DNA from: Acidobacteriota bacterium
Lineage (GTDB): Bacteria; Pseudomonadota; Alphaproteobacteria; Acetobacterales; Acetobacteraceae
Length of the DNA: 39,790 nt
Assembly (NCBI GenBank): GCA_903970435.1
Contig: CAJCIS010000187.1
Coordinates: 1-39,790, forward strand
Direction of reading: 5' to 3'
This document shows, piece by piece, positions 26,205-34,032 of the stretch. A program made the position numbers and the translations under genes. How positions within the stretch are numbered: the first letter of the stretch is position 1; every line of letters begins with the position of its first letter. Below the pieces are notes generated by a model. It ran no database searches. It worked only from the letters and a program-made list of their open reading frames with translations, and was not told where the DNA came from.

Positions 26205-27374
26205 ATGCAACTCACCGACCAACATGAGGCCCTGCGCCGCACCGCGGAGCGGTTTATCGAATCTGAAATAAACCCGCATGTCGACGCATGGGAAGCCGAC
26301 GAGATATTCCCCGCCCACGAAGTATTCAAGAAACTGGGCAATCTCGGCCTGCTCGGCATCAACAAGCCAATCGAAAATGGCGGCCTCGGGCTCGATTATT
26401 CATATGCCGCAGTCTTCAACGAAGCCACCGGCACCATCAATTGCGGCGGCATCCCCATGGCCATCGGTGTGCAGACGGATATGGCAACGCCGGCCCTCGC
26501 GCGGTTCGGATCCGCCGAATTGCGCGCCGAATTCCTCGCACCCTCCATCGCTGGCGACATGGTGGCATGCATCGGCGTCTCCGAACCAAGTGCGGGATCG
26601 GACGTTGCTGCCATCAAGACACGCGCGGTGCGGCAAGGCGGTGATTACATCATCAACGGCTCGAAAATGTGGATCACCAGCGGCACCCAGGCCGACTGGA
26701 TGTGCATGCTCGCCAACACGGGCGACGGGCCGGTGCATCAGAACAAATCACTCATCATCGTTCCGCTCAAGGAAAACGGCAAACGCGCCCCCGGCGTCTC
26801 CGTCGGCAAGAAACTGCGCAAGATGGGCATGCATTCCTCCGATACCGCACTGCTCTATTTCGAGGATGTGCGCGTGCCCGCACGCAACCTGATCGGCGAG
26901 GCAGGCCGCGGATTCGTCTACCAAATGATGCAGTTCCAGGAGGAACGCCTCTATGCCGCCCTCAAATCCGCGGCCGCGTGCGAACGCATGATCGCCGCCA
27001 CCATCGACTACACAGGCCAGCGCCACGCATTCGGCAAATCCATCCTGCACAATCAGGTGGTGCATTTCCGCCTGGCCGAACTCGCAACCGAGGCCGAGGC
27101 CTTGCGCGCGCTCACCTGGAAAGCCATCGAAATCCATGTCGGCGGTGGTGATTGCACCAAACTTGCCAGCATGGCCAAGCTGAAAGGCGGCCGCCTGCAA
27201 CGCGAAACGGCCGATTCGTGCCTGCAATATTGGGGTGGCATGGGATACATGGACGAAACGCCGATCAGCCGCAGCTTCCGCGATGGCCGTCTGGGGAGTA
27301 TTGGTGGTGGGGCGGACGAAGTTATGTTGGGGATTATTGCCAAATATATGGGAACTTCACCAGGGAAGAAGTAA
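26205..27374 (+). CDS. Acyl-CoA dehydrogenase, AtuD (citronellyl-CoA dehydrogenase)-like
   Basis: The 389-aa FAD flavoenzyme dehydrogenates an acyl-CoA at the alpha-beta position. CIGVSEPSAGSDVAAIKT and YIINGSKMWITSGTQADWMC are FAD/substrate motifs; LGMHSSDT-type KMGMHSSDTALLYFEDVRVP follows. The usual C-terminal catalytic Glu position reads SIGGGADEVMLG with no YEGT, while MQFQEERLYAAL offers Glu247 at the helix-G position used by isovaleryl- and long-chain enzymes. These features, as I recall them, closely match Pseudomonas AtuD from acyclic terpene degradation. AGGAG lies 6 nt before the ATG. The stop codon and the preceding Lys codons border repeat copy H. Substrate is inferred. Confidence 0.86.
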   Translation: MQLTDQHEALRRTAERFIESEINPHVDAWEADEIFPAHEVFKKLGNLGLLGINKPIENGGLGLDYSYAAVFNEATGTINCGGIPMAIGVQTDMATPALARFGSAELRAEFLAPSIAGDMVACIGVSEPSAGSDVAAIKTRAVRQGGDYIINGSKMWITSGTQADWMCMLANTGDGPVHQNKSLIIVPLKENGKRAPGVSVGKKLRKMGMHSSDTALLYFEDVRVPARNLIGEAGRGFVYQMMQFQEERLYAALKSAAACERMIAATIDYTGQRHAFGKSILHNQVVHFRLAELATEAEALRALTWKAIEIHVGGGDCTKLASMAKLKGGRLQRETADSCLQYWGGMGYMDETPISRSFRDGRLGSIGGGADEVMLGIIAKYMGTSPGKK

Positions 27375-27417
27375 GGCAGCAGTTCTTTTTTGAAAAAAAG
27401 AACCAAAAAACTTTTGG
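27373..27417 (-). repeat. AT-rich dispersed hairpin repeat, copy H
   Basis: AAGGCAGCAGTTC opens a hairpin with arms GTTCTTTTTT and AAAAAAGAAC, followed by CAAAAAACTTTTGG. It starts inside the TAA stop of the acyl-CoA dehydrogenase gene and is the left half of an inverted pair with copy I. Confidence 0.87.
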
Positions 27418-27439
27418 CAGCGCCACGGCTCTAAAGAAT

Positions 27440-27483
27440 CAAAACTTTTTGTTTCTTTTTTTCAAAAAAGAAATACTTCCTTT
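27440..27483 (+). repeat. AT-rich dispersed hairpin repeat, copy I
   Basis: CAAAACTTTTTG is followed by arms TTTCTTTTTT and AAAAAAGAAA, then TACTTCCTTT. The outermost stem pair is T-A instead of G-C, changed on both sides. It sits 1 nt from the stop codon of the FAD oxidoreductase gene on the minus strand. Confidence 0.87.
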
Positions 27484-27484
27484 G

Positions 27485-29080
27485 TCAAAACCACCCCTTC
27501 ACGTCGCGCAATATCTCCCGCGCGGCATTGCGCCCGGGAATCCCCGTCACGCCCCCGCCCGGATGGCTGCCCGACCCGCACATGTAAAGACCTTTGAGCG
27601 GACCTCGATAATCGCCGTATCCCAGCACCGGCCGGGCGGAAAAAAGCTGGTCGAGCGACAACGCCCCGTGAAAAATGTCGCCGCGCAGCAAACCGAATTT
27701 TTCCTCCAAATCGAGCGGCGAAAGCGCCATGCGCCCCAGCACGCTGGCGCGGAAATTGGGTGCGAATTGCGTTACTGTATCGATAATATGATCGGCCACC
27801 TCGTCGCGCGCATCATGCCAATTTCGTCCATCCGGCAATTCCGGCGCGAAATGCTGGCAGAACAAGCTCGCGACATGCTGGCGCGGCGGCGCCAGCGTGT
27901 CATCCAGCATGGACGGAATGAGCATCTCCACAATCGGCTTACGCGACCATCCGGTCTGGCTCGCGTCGCGCCAGGCGCGATCCATATAGGCCAGCGTCGG
28001 CGCCATGATAATGCCAGCGGTATGGTGGTCGCCCGGTTCCGGCAACGACGTAAAGCGCGGCAGTTCCGAAAGCGCTACGTTCATGCGGAACGTGCCCGAC
28101 CCGCCACGCCACGCCGCAATGCGGGCACGGAAATCGTCGGGCAACGAATCCTGTGGCAAAAGCCGCTGATACAGCAGTTGCGGATGCACGCCGCTGATCA
28201 CGCGCCGGGCGCGCAACGTGCGGCCGCTCTGCGTCACCACGCCGGCCGCCGCACCCTTCTCCACCATCACTTCGCGCACCCCGTCGCGCAGAATTATTTC
28301 GGCGCCCGCTTCCGCGGCCGCTTTCGCCATCGCCTGCGTAATGGCCCCCATGCCGCCGGTCGCATGCCCCCACGCCCCGGCGCGCCCTTCCACCTCCCCG
28401 AAGACGTGGTGCAGCAGCACATACGCACTGCCCGGCGCATAGGGGCTCGCGAAATTGCCCACGATACTGTCGAACCCCAGCAGCGCCTTAATCGCACTGC
28501 CGCGAAAACGGCTGTCCAGCATATCGCCCGCGGATTTGGTGAACAGGTCCAGCAAGTCGCGCTGCGTTTCGGCATCAAGCCCGTGCATCAGCCGCGCCAG
28601 CGACGCGCCGCCGAGCAAATCGTGCAACCCACCCTTTGGGTTCGGCGGCGTCAGATGCAGCACACGGCGCAGCGGCCCCACTACCCGTTCCAGCATGGCG
28701 CCGTATCGATCGTACGCGTCCACATCCTCCGGTGCGAATTTGGCGATCTCGGCGCGATCCGCGGCCGCATCCACGCCCACGCACAGCGCGCGCCCATCCG
28801 CCGCCGGCAGAAAATTGCCCATCCGCCGCAGCACAATGCGTAACCCGTGGCGCCGCAGGTCCAACTCGCGAATGACAGCCGGGTCCAGCAGGCTGACCGT
28901 GTAAGCGGCAACGGAATTGCGGAACCCGGGATGGAATTCCTCGGTCACCGCCGCGCCGCCGACGACGTCCCGGCGCTCGACAAGGGCCACCCGCAGTCCC
29001 CGCCGCGCGAGGTAGAAGGCGCACACCAGCGCGTTGTGGCCCGCGCCTATAAGGACGGCATCGTAAATATCCTTGGACAA
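27485..29080 (-). CDS. FAD-dependent oxidoreductase, phytoene desaturase-like (PYROXD2-like)
   Basis: The 531-aa protein carries an N-terminal FAD-binding Rossmann motif (AVLIGAGHNALVCAFYLARR, then VALVERRDVVGGAAVTEE) and the C-terminal pattern of carotenoid-desaturase-type enzymes (GLYMCGSGSHPGGGVTGIPG). It resembles the broad phytoene desaturase/PYROXD2 group, many members of which are not carotenoid enzymes. No other carotenoid gene (crtB, crtE) is in the window, so pigment synthesis is not supported. The longest frame begins with TTG at 29080 and has no clear ribosome binding site, so the start is uncertain by a few codons. It converges on the acyl-CoA dehydrogenase gene across the H/I repeat pair. 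Confidence 0.85.
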   Translation of the reverse strand: MSKDIYDAVLIGAGHNALVCAFYLARRGLRVALVERRDVVGGAAVTEEFHPGFRNSVAAYTVSLLDPAVIRELDLRRHGLRIVLRRMGNFLPAADGRALCVGVDAAADRAEIAKFAPEDVDAYDRYGAMLERVVGPLRRVLHLTPPNPKGGLHDLLGGASLARLMHGLDAETQRDLLDLFTKSAGDMLDSRFRGSAIKALLGFDSIVGNFASPYAPGSAYVLLHHVFGEVEGRAGAWGHATGGMGAITQAMAKAAAEAGAEIILRDGVREVMVEKGAAAGVVTQSGRTLRARRVISGVHPQLLYQRLLPQDSLPDDFRARIAAWRGGSGTFRMNVALSELPRFTSLPEPGDHHTAGIIMAPTLAYMDRAWRDASQTGWSRKPIVEMLIPSMLDDTLAPPRQHVASLFCQHFAPELPDGRNWHDARDEVADHIIDTVTQFAPNFRASVLGRMALSPLDLEEKFGLLRGDIFHGALSLDQLFSARPVLGYGDYRGPLKGLYMCGSGSHPGGGVTGIPGRNAAREILRDVKGWF

Positions 29081-29140
29081 TTTGTTATCGCATCCAATTG
29101 CAAAGATGAACCTACGCTAGGCGGCATTGAAGGCAAGGCG

Positions 29141-29189
29141 AAGGCAAGAAAGCAGTTCTTTTTTGAAAAAAAGAACCAAAAAACTTTTG
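29141..29189 (-). repeat. AT-rich dispersed hairpin repeat, copy J
   Basis: AAGGCAAGAAAGCAGTTC opens the standard hairpin, followed by CAAAAAACTTTTG. It lies 60 nt upstream of the FAD oxidoreductase start and forms an inverted pair with copy K across about 70 nt. Confidence 0.87.
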
Positions 29190-29258
29190 TCCTGTTTGGG
29201 CGCCGGCGCATTAAGATCGGGACGCATAGATTTCGTTTTTTTATCGATACATAACAAA

Positions 29259-29304
29259 CAAAAGTTTTTTGTTTCTTTTTTTCAAAAAAGAAATACTTCC
29301 TTCC
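29259..29304 (+). repeat. AT-rich dispersed hairpin repeat, copy K
   Basis: CAAAAGTTTTTTG, then arms TTTCTTTTTT and AAAAAAGAAA, then TACTTCCTTCC, continuing as a short CTTC/CTTTT run. The outer stem pair is T-A as in copy I. It ends 8 nt before the GNAT stop codon. Confidence 0.87.
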
Positions 29305-29312
29305 TTCCTTTT

Positions 29313-29876
29313 TCATTCCACCGGCGCATCGCCCAACCCCAGCGAGCGTTGCATGATCACCACATCCAGCCAGCGACCGAACTTGATCCCCGCCGCACGC
29401 AGCACGCCGGTCCGCACGAAGCCGAGCGACGCATGCACCCCGATCGAGCCGATATTCTCCGAATCGCCGATCAGGGCGAACATCTGCCGCAGGCCCGCCG
29501 CCTCGGCCTGCGCCACCAAAGCCGCCACCAACGCCTTGCCCACGCCCTGCCCGCGCACGTCGTCGCGCACATACACGCTGTCCTCCACCGTCCAGCGATA
29601 GGCCGAGCGGTGGCGGAACGGGCCGTAATAGCCGTATCCCAGCACGCCGGTGGCGTCGCGCGCCACCAGCCACGTAAACCCCGCTGCCACGCCCGCAGCG
29701 CGGCGCGCGGCCATTTCCTCGATGCAGGGGGGCACTTCCTCGAAGGTGCCGGTGCCATGCAGCACGTGGTGCGCATAGATCGCCGCGATCTCGGGCAGGT
29801 CGGCGTCCGCGGCCGGGCCGACCGCCGGCGGGACGCCGGCAGCCGCGCTCGGGGCCGCAGGGTCCGGGCCGCTCAC
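29313..29876 (-). CDS. GNAT N-acetyltransferase, phosphinothricin-acetyltransferase-like
   Basis: The 187-aa enzyme is a GNAT acetyltransferase that transfers acetyl from acetyl-CoA to an amine. DADLPEIAAIYAHHVLHGTG and TFEEVPP are typical of the Pat/Bar-like group, and YVRDDVRGQGVGKALVAALV is motif A with the pyrophosphate-binding RGQGVG. SIGVHASLGFVRTGVLRAAG follows, as in that group. The frame is open to a GTG at 29945, but GGAGG at 29890-29886 lies 9 nt before the GTG at 29876, which also removes an Arg/Ala-rich leader, so this start is preferred. The natural substrate may be methionine sulfoximine or another amino-acid analogue; this is family-based inference. Confidence 0.85.
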   Translation of the reverse strand: MSGPDPAAPSAAAGVPPAVGPAADADLPEIAAIYAHHVLHGTGTFEEVPPCIEEMAARRAAGVAAGFTWLVARDATGVLGYGYYGPFRHRSAYRWTVEDSVYVRDDVRGQGVGKALVAALVAQAEAAGLRQMFALIGDSENIGSIGVHASLGFVRTGVLRAAGIKFGRWLDVVIMQRSLGLGDAPVE

Positions 29877-29885
29877 GGCCGAAAC

Positions 29886-29890
29886 CCTCC
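29886..29890 (-). promoter_or_regulatory. Ribosome binding site that decides the GNAT start
   Basis: GGAGG on the minus strand lies 9 nt before the GTG at 29876. The longer start at 29945 has no comparable site. Confidence 0.6.
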
Positions 29891-30091
29891 GGCGCCAGGC
29901 CGGCGCCCCGTCTCGATAATCACCTGCGGGACTGCATTTGGGCACTTGATCATGGTGGGGCGAGTCCTTTAGGCGTTGCGAAACCGCGGCGGAGGCGGCA
30001 TTTTGGCGGCACGGCTGGCCGATTTCGCCAGCAAATCCGCGAAAAATTATCCCGGTCGAAGGGAATACCGTGTTATGGGGTGGCGGCGGAA

Positions 30092-30107
30092 GCCCGCCCC
30101 GGCGGGC
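30092..30107 (+). promoter_or_regulatory. GC hairpin in the leader of the secretion locus
   Basis: GCCCGC and GCGGGC pair around a CCCG loop 42 nt before the exporter start. Function is unknown; it may be a leader structure or a weak terminator of upstream transcription. I saw no clear promoter boxes in 29946-30148. Confidence 0.3.
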
Positions 30108-30135
30108 CCGGTCCGATCTAATCTACCGCCTTGCT

Positions 30136-30141
30136 GAGAGG
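30136..30141 (+). promoter_or_regulatory. Ribosome binding site that decides the exporter start
   Basis: GAGAGG lies 7 nt before the GTG at 30149. The frame is open to a TTG at 30131, but that codon precedes the site. Confidence 0.65.
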
Positions 30142-30148
30142 ATTTAGA

Positions 30149-32416
30149 GTGGATCCAAATATTGAGAGCGCCTCCGGCCCGGCAGGCGGAGACGACCCGG
30201 CGCCCGCGCCGCACGCGCCAGGTGGCGAAACCGAAGCGCTGACCCCCACCGAACTGCGCCTGCGCGCGGTCGCCGTGGCCGCGCGTTTCTATGGCGTCGA
30301 TCTCGATATCAGCGAATATCGCGGCCCGGCGGGCGAGCCCTATCCGTCGCCCGCCTCACTGGTGAAATGGCTCACCGAGCAGGGGCTGCTGGCCAAGGCG
30401 ACCGTGTTGAAATGGAAAAACCTGTTCCGTTTCAGGGAAACCAGCCCGGTCGTCATATTGCTGCGCGACGGCACCGCCGGCCTCGTCATCGGGGCGGACG
30501 CGCAGCGCGACATCGTGTGGGTCAAAAGCCCCGCCGCGCGCGACTCCGAACCCGCCGTTGCGGTGGACCGCCTGCGCCTGGAACAGGCCTGGGGCGGCGA
30601 GGTGGTCCTGGTCCGCCGCGCCGTCGCGCAGACGGACGCGGACGCGCCGTTCACCCTGGGCTGGATCTTCCGGCAGGTCGGCAACGAAAAAAAGCTGCTG
30701 TGGCAGATTTCCTACGCCTCGGTGGTGCTGTCCATCCTGGCCATCGTGCCCGCCTTCCTGGTCATGAGCACGATCGACCGCGTGCTGGAATTCAACAGCA
30801 TCGCGACATTCTACCTGCTGTTCACCCTCATGCTGACCATCATGTTCTTCGACATGCTGCTCGGCTGGGCCCGCCGCGAGTTGGTGAACGTGATCGGCGC
30901 CAAGCTGGACGCCAAGCTCAACCTGCAGATCTTTTCCCGCATGCTCGGTCTCAGCCTCGAATTTTTCGAGCGCAGCCAGGCCGGTGAAACGATCGGACGC
31001 CTGGCCATGGTCGCCAAGGTGCGCGAGTTCATTACGGGAAAGCTGCTCACCACCGTGCTGGACGCCAGCACGATGCTCATCCTGGTGCCGGTGCTGTTCT
31101 ACATGGAGGCCACGCTGGCCACCATCACGTTCGCCGTCGCCGGGGTTATTGCCATCATCGTCATCAGTTTCCTGCATCCGGTCGGCCGGCTGGTCGGTCT
31201 GCAGGTGCAGGCCGAACACAAGAAAATGGCGGTGCTGACGGAAACCGTGCACGGCATCCGCACCGTGAAAACGCTCGCACTGGAACCGCAGCAGAAGCAG
31301 ATCTGGGACGAGCGGGTGGCGGAATCGACCGGCTGGCGCCTGGCCGCCGGGCGCATGGCCAACTGGCCGCAAACCATGATCGATCCGCTGCAAACATTCA
31401 TGTCGCGCGGCGTGGTGGTGTTCGGTGCCTACCTGGCGCTGCAAGCCAATAGCGGCGTCGACCGTGGCGCGCTGATTGCGTTCATGATCCTCTCCGGCCG
31501 CGTCTCCAGCCCGCTGGTCAGTTTCGCCCGGCTGATGGAGGATTTCCAGGAAGTGCGCACGGCGGTCGGCCAGATCGCCAAGGTGCTGAACAATCCGCCG
31601 GAAGTCCGCAATGTCAGCGACGGCATGCGGCCGCGGTTCGAGGGCCGGGTAGCGTTCGAGGATGTCACCTTCACCTATCCGTTGGGCTCGCGGCCGGCGC
31701 TGAACCGGGTCAATTTCGACGTGCCGCCCGGCACCATGCTGGGCCTGGTGGGACGTTCCGGCTCCGGCAAGTCGACCATTACGCGCCTGCTGCAAGGCAT
31801 CAACCGCGAATATTCCGGCGCCGTGAAGATCGACGGCATGGAAATGCGCGAAATCAACCTCGCCCATTTGCGCAAGAGTCTCGGCGTCGTGCTGCAGGAC
31901 AATTTCCTGTTTCGCGGCACCGTGAAGGACAACATCATTTCCGGCCGTGCCGGCCTCACGCTGGAGGACGCGGTGCGCGCCGCCAGGCTCGCGGGGGCCG
32001 AGGAATTCATCGAGCGCATGCCGCAAGGCTACGACACCTGGATCGAGGAAGGCTCGCCGAACATTTCCGGCGGCCAGCGGCAGCGCCTGGCCATTGCGCG
32101 CGCGCTCATCACGAATCCACGCATCATGATCCTCGACGAGGCGACCAGCGCGCTCGATCCGGAATCGGAAGCTTTGGTAAACGCCAATCTGGTCCGCATC
32201 GGCAAGGGGCGCACCATGGTCATCGTGTCGCACCGCCTCTCCAGCCTGGTGAATTGCGATCTCATCATGGTGCTCGACCGCGGCGAAATGCTCGACATCG
32301 CGCCGCACAGCGTTCTGGTGGAGCGCTGCAGCGTATACCGGACGCTCTGGAATCAGCAGAACCGGCATATTTCGGCGGCGCAGGTGGCAACACCGGCGCT
32401 CACGCAGGGAGAGTAA
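30149..32416 (+). CDS. Type I secretion ABC exporter with Cys-less C39-like domain
   Basis: The 755-aa inner-membrane half-transporter is the energy-coupling subunit of a type I secretion system. After a Pro/Ala-rich start, residues about 30-150 form a C39-peptidase-like domain in which LRLRAVAVAARFYGVDLD replaces the catalytic Cys region, so it should bind substrate without cleaving it, as in HlyB. A transmembrane domain follows (about 170-460). The nucleotide-binding domain has Walker A GRSGSGKST (about 535), signature NISGGQRQRLAIARAL (about 638), Walker B RIMILDEATSALD (about 658) and the H-loop SHRLSS. The HlyD-type adaptor starts 6 nt downstream. No TolC gene or RTX-type substrate is in the window. 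Confidence 0.93.
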   Translation: MDPNIESASGPAGGDDPAPAPHAPGGETEALTPTELRLRAVAVAARFYGVDLDISEYRGPAGEPYPSPASLVKWLTEQGLLAKATVLKWKNLFRFRETSPVVILLRDGTAGLVIGADAQRDIVWVKSPAARDSEPAVAVDRLRLEQAWGGEVVLVRRAVAQTDADAPFTLGWIFRQVGNEKKLLWQISYASVVLSILAIVPAFLVMSTIDRVLEFNSIATFYLLFTLMLTIMFFDMLLGWARRELVNVIGAKLDAKLNLQIFSRMLGLSLEFFERSQAGETIGRLAMVAKVREFITGKLLTTVLDASTMLILVPVLFYMEATLATITFAVAGVIAIIVISFLHPVGRLVGLQVQAEHKKMAVLTETVHGIRTVKTLALEPQQKQIWDERVAESTGWRLAAGRMANWPQTMIDPLQTFMSRGVVVFGAYLALQANSGVDRGALIAFMILSGRVSSPLVSFARLMEDFQEVRTAVGQIAKVLNNPPEVRNVSDGMRPRFEGRVAFEDVTFTYPLGSRPALNRVNFDVPPGTMLGLVGRSGSGKSTITRLLQGINREYSGAVKIDGMEMREINLAHLRKSLGVVLQDNFLFRGTVKDNIISGRAGLTLEDAVRAARLAGAEEFIERMPQGYDTWIEEGSPNISGGQRQRLAIARALITNPRIMILDEATSALDPESEALVNANLVRIGKGRTMVIVSHRLSSLVNCDLIMVLDRGEMLDIAPHSVLVERCSVYRTLWNQQNRHISAAQVATPALTQGE

Positions 32417-32422
32417 CCCAGC

Positions 32423-33910
32423 ATGTCCGTAACAACCTCGCCCACCAAAACACCCAGCAAGGTTCCGCCCGGGCCGCCCGCACCCCCCACCGCGCCCGGC
32501 GGCTTCCTGTCCCGCCTGCGCAGCCGGCCGGACGACATGACGCCGGAAGTGCTGGAGTTCTTCTCGCCGTCGCAGGCGCTGATATCGCGGCCGCCTTTGC
32601 CGCTGGCCATCCGGGTCATGTCCATCATCGGCGCCATGGTGTTCTCCGTCATCGTCATCTTTTTCATCGTCCACATCGACCGGATTGCCAGCGGCAGCGG
32701 CACAATCGTGTCGCTGACGCCGGAGACCGTGGTGCAGCCGCTGAATGCCGGCGTGGTCAAGACCATTGCGGTTTCGGCCGGCGACATCGTGCGCAAGGGC
32801 CAGTTGCTGGCCCAGCTCGATCCCACCTATGCGGCGGCGGACAATACCGCGGCGCGCGAACAGGTGGATCGTTACCAAACCGAGGTTGATCGCCTCACCG
32901 CCGAAAGCCATGGCACAGCCTACCGGCCGCAGCATCTGACCGCCGGCGCCCTGGTGCAGGAAGGCATTTTCTCGCAGCGCGCCGCGGCCAGGGAGGCCGA
33001 GCTGCGCTACTACAAGGGGCAGCTCGACGCGCAGCGCGCGCTCGCGCAGCAGGCCGAAGCGCAGGTGCGCCAGTACGCCAAAGAAACCGGCGTCACGATG
33101 GACGTCGAAAAAATCCAGGCGCGGCTGGAGGCCGATGCCGTCGGCAGCAAGCTCGCCACGCTGGCCGCGACGCAGGCCAGGCTGGAAACCGAACGCAACG
33201 TGCTGTTCAACATCGAGCAGGAACAGAATGCACGCCAGCTCGCCGCGGCGCTGCAGGGCCAGCTCGACAATTACAATCAGCAATGGTTCGCCGACGTGTC
33301 GCAGACCATTACGGACGACGAGGTGCAGTTGGCCTCGTACCGGGATCAGATGGAACATGCCGCGCTGAATTATAAGCTGGTCGATCTGCGCGCGCAGGAA
33401 GACAGCATCGTGCTGTCCGTCGCCCCCGTATCGCCCGGCTCGGTCATGCAGAGCGGCCAGACCTTCTTCACTTTGGTGCCGATCAACGCCCCGCTCGAGG
33501 CGGATGTTCAAATCACGGCCGATGAATCCGGCTTCCTTCAAGTGGGACAGGCCGCCGACATCAAGTTTCAGACCTTCCCGTTCACCGCCTTCGGCATGGC
33601 GGCCGGATCGGTGCGGATGATGAGCGCGGAAAGCTTCGTGACCGGCGGCAGCAACGGCGCCACCGTCGGCACGCCGGCCGGCACGGTCGGCAACAGCATC
33701 TTCACCGGCGTCAACCCAACCAATCCGTACTTCTACGACGTGCGGGTTTCGCTCGACCGGCTCAACCTGAAAAACGTGCCCAGGAACTTCCACGTCACGC
33801 CCGGCATGTCGGTGGTCGTGGACGTCAAGGTCGGTCAGCGCACCATCGCCGAGTATCTGGTGGAACGCATGATGCCAATCATCTACGAGGGCATGCGTGA
33901 GCCTGATTGA
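32423..33910 (+). CDS. HlyD-family membrane fusion protein of the type I secretion system
   Basis: The 495-aa adaptor links the exporter to an outer-membrane channel. A Pro-rich cytoplasmic N-terminus is followed by one membrane anchor (VMSIIGAMVFSVIVIFFIVH, about 65-85), the first lipoyl half (VVQPLNAGVVKTIAVSAGDI, about 103-135), a long Ala/Gln/Glu-rich coiled coil (about 140-320) and the second half with the beta-barrel (LSVAPVSPGSVMQSGQTFFT, VPINAPLEADVQI). A Gly/Thr-rich insert (about 410-435) breaks the C-terminal domain. It is close to the exporter gene and surely co-transcribed. The next gene starts 122 nt later. Confidence 0.92.
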   Translation: MSVTTSPTKTPSKVPPGPPAPPTAPGGFLSRLRSRPDDMTPEVLEFFSPSQALISRPPLPLAIRVMSIIGAMVFSVIVIFFIVHIDRIASGSGTIVSLTPETVVQPLNAGVVKTIAVSAGDIVRKGQLLAQLDPTYAAADNTAAREQVDRYQTEVDRLTAESHGTAYRPQHLTAGALVQEGIFSQRAAAREAELRYYKGQLDAQRALAQQAEAQVRQYAKETGVTMDVEKIQARLEADAVGSKLATLAATQARLETERNVLFNIEQEQNARQLAAALQGQLDNYNQQWFADVSQTITDDEVQLASYRDQMEHAALNYKLVDLRAQEDSIVLSVAPVSPGSVMQSGQTFFTLVPINAPLEADVQITADESGFLQVGQAADIKFQTFPFTAFGMAAGSVRMMSAESFVTGGSNGATVGTPAGTVGNSIFTGVNPTNPYFYDVRVSLDRLNLKNVPRNFHVTPGMSVVVDVKVGQRTIAEYLVERMMPIIYEGMREPD

Positions 33911-34032
33911 TCCGTTGCGGGGCCATCACAGGTCGTTTGCGGCGCGTGTCGGAGACGCAGGCGCCGCGCGGCGCCGCGCGACCTCGATAGACCTGCCGCG
34001 ACCAAACCGGCCGGGATGGACCGCCTAACCGC

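Noticed and set aside
27485..29080. Carotenoid biosynthesis role for the phytoene-desaturase-like gene
   Set aside because: No other carotenoid gene is present and many members of this FAD family have unrelated roles.
27373..29304. CRISPR-like array formed by the AT-rich repeat copies
   Set aside because: Spacing is irregular, the copies face both directions, and whole genes lie between them.
30356..33793. 1145-codon minus-strand frame opposite the type I secretion genes
   Set aside because: It spans two clear genes with full motif sets on the other strand and is His/Gln/Gly-rich; an antisense shadow.
33960..33975. Perfect 16-bp palindrome GGCGCCGC/GCGGCGCC between the HlyD-type and Sel1 genes
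   Set aside because: In DNA of this GC content short CG palindromes are frequent; there is no promoter or T-tract to support an operator or terminator call.
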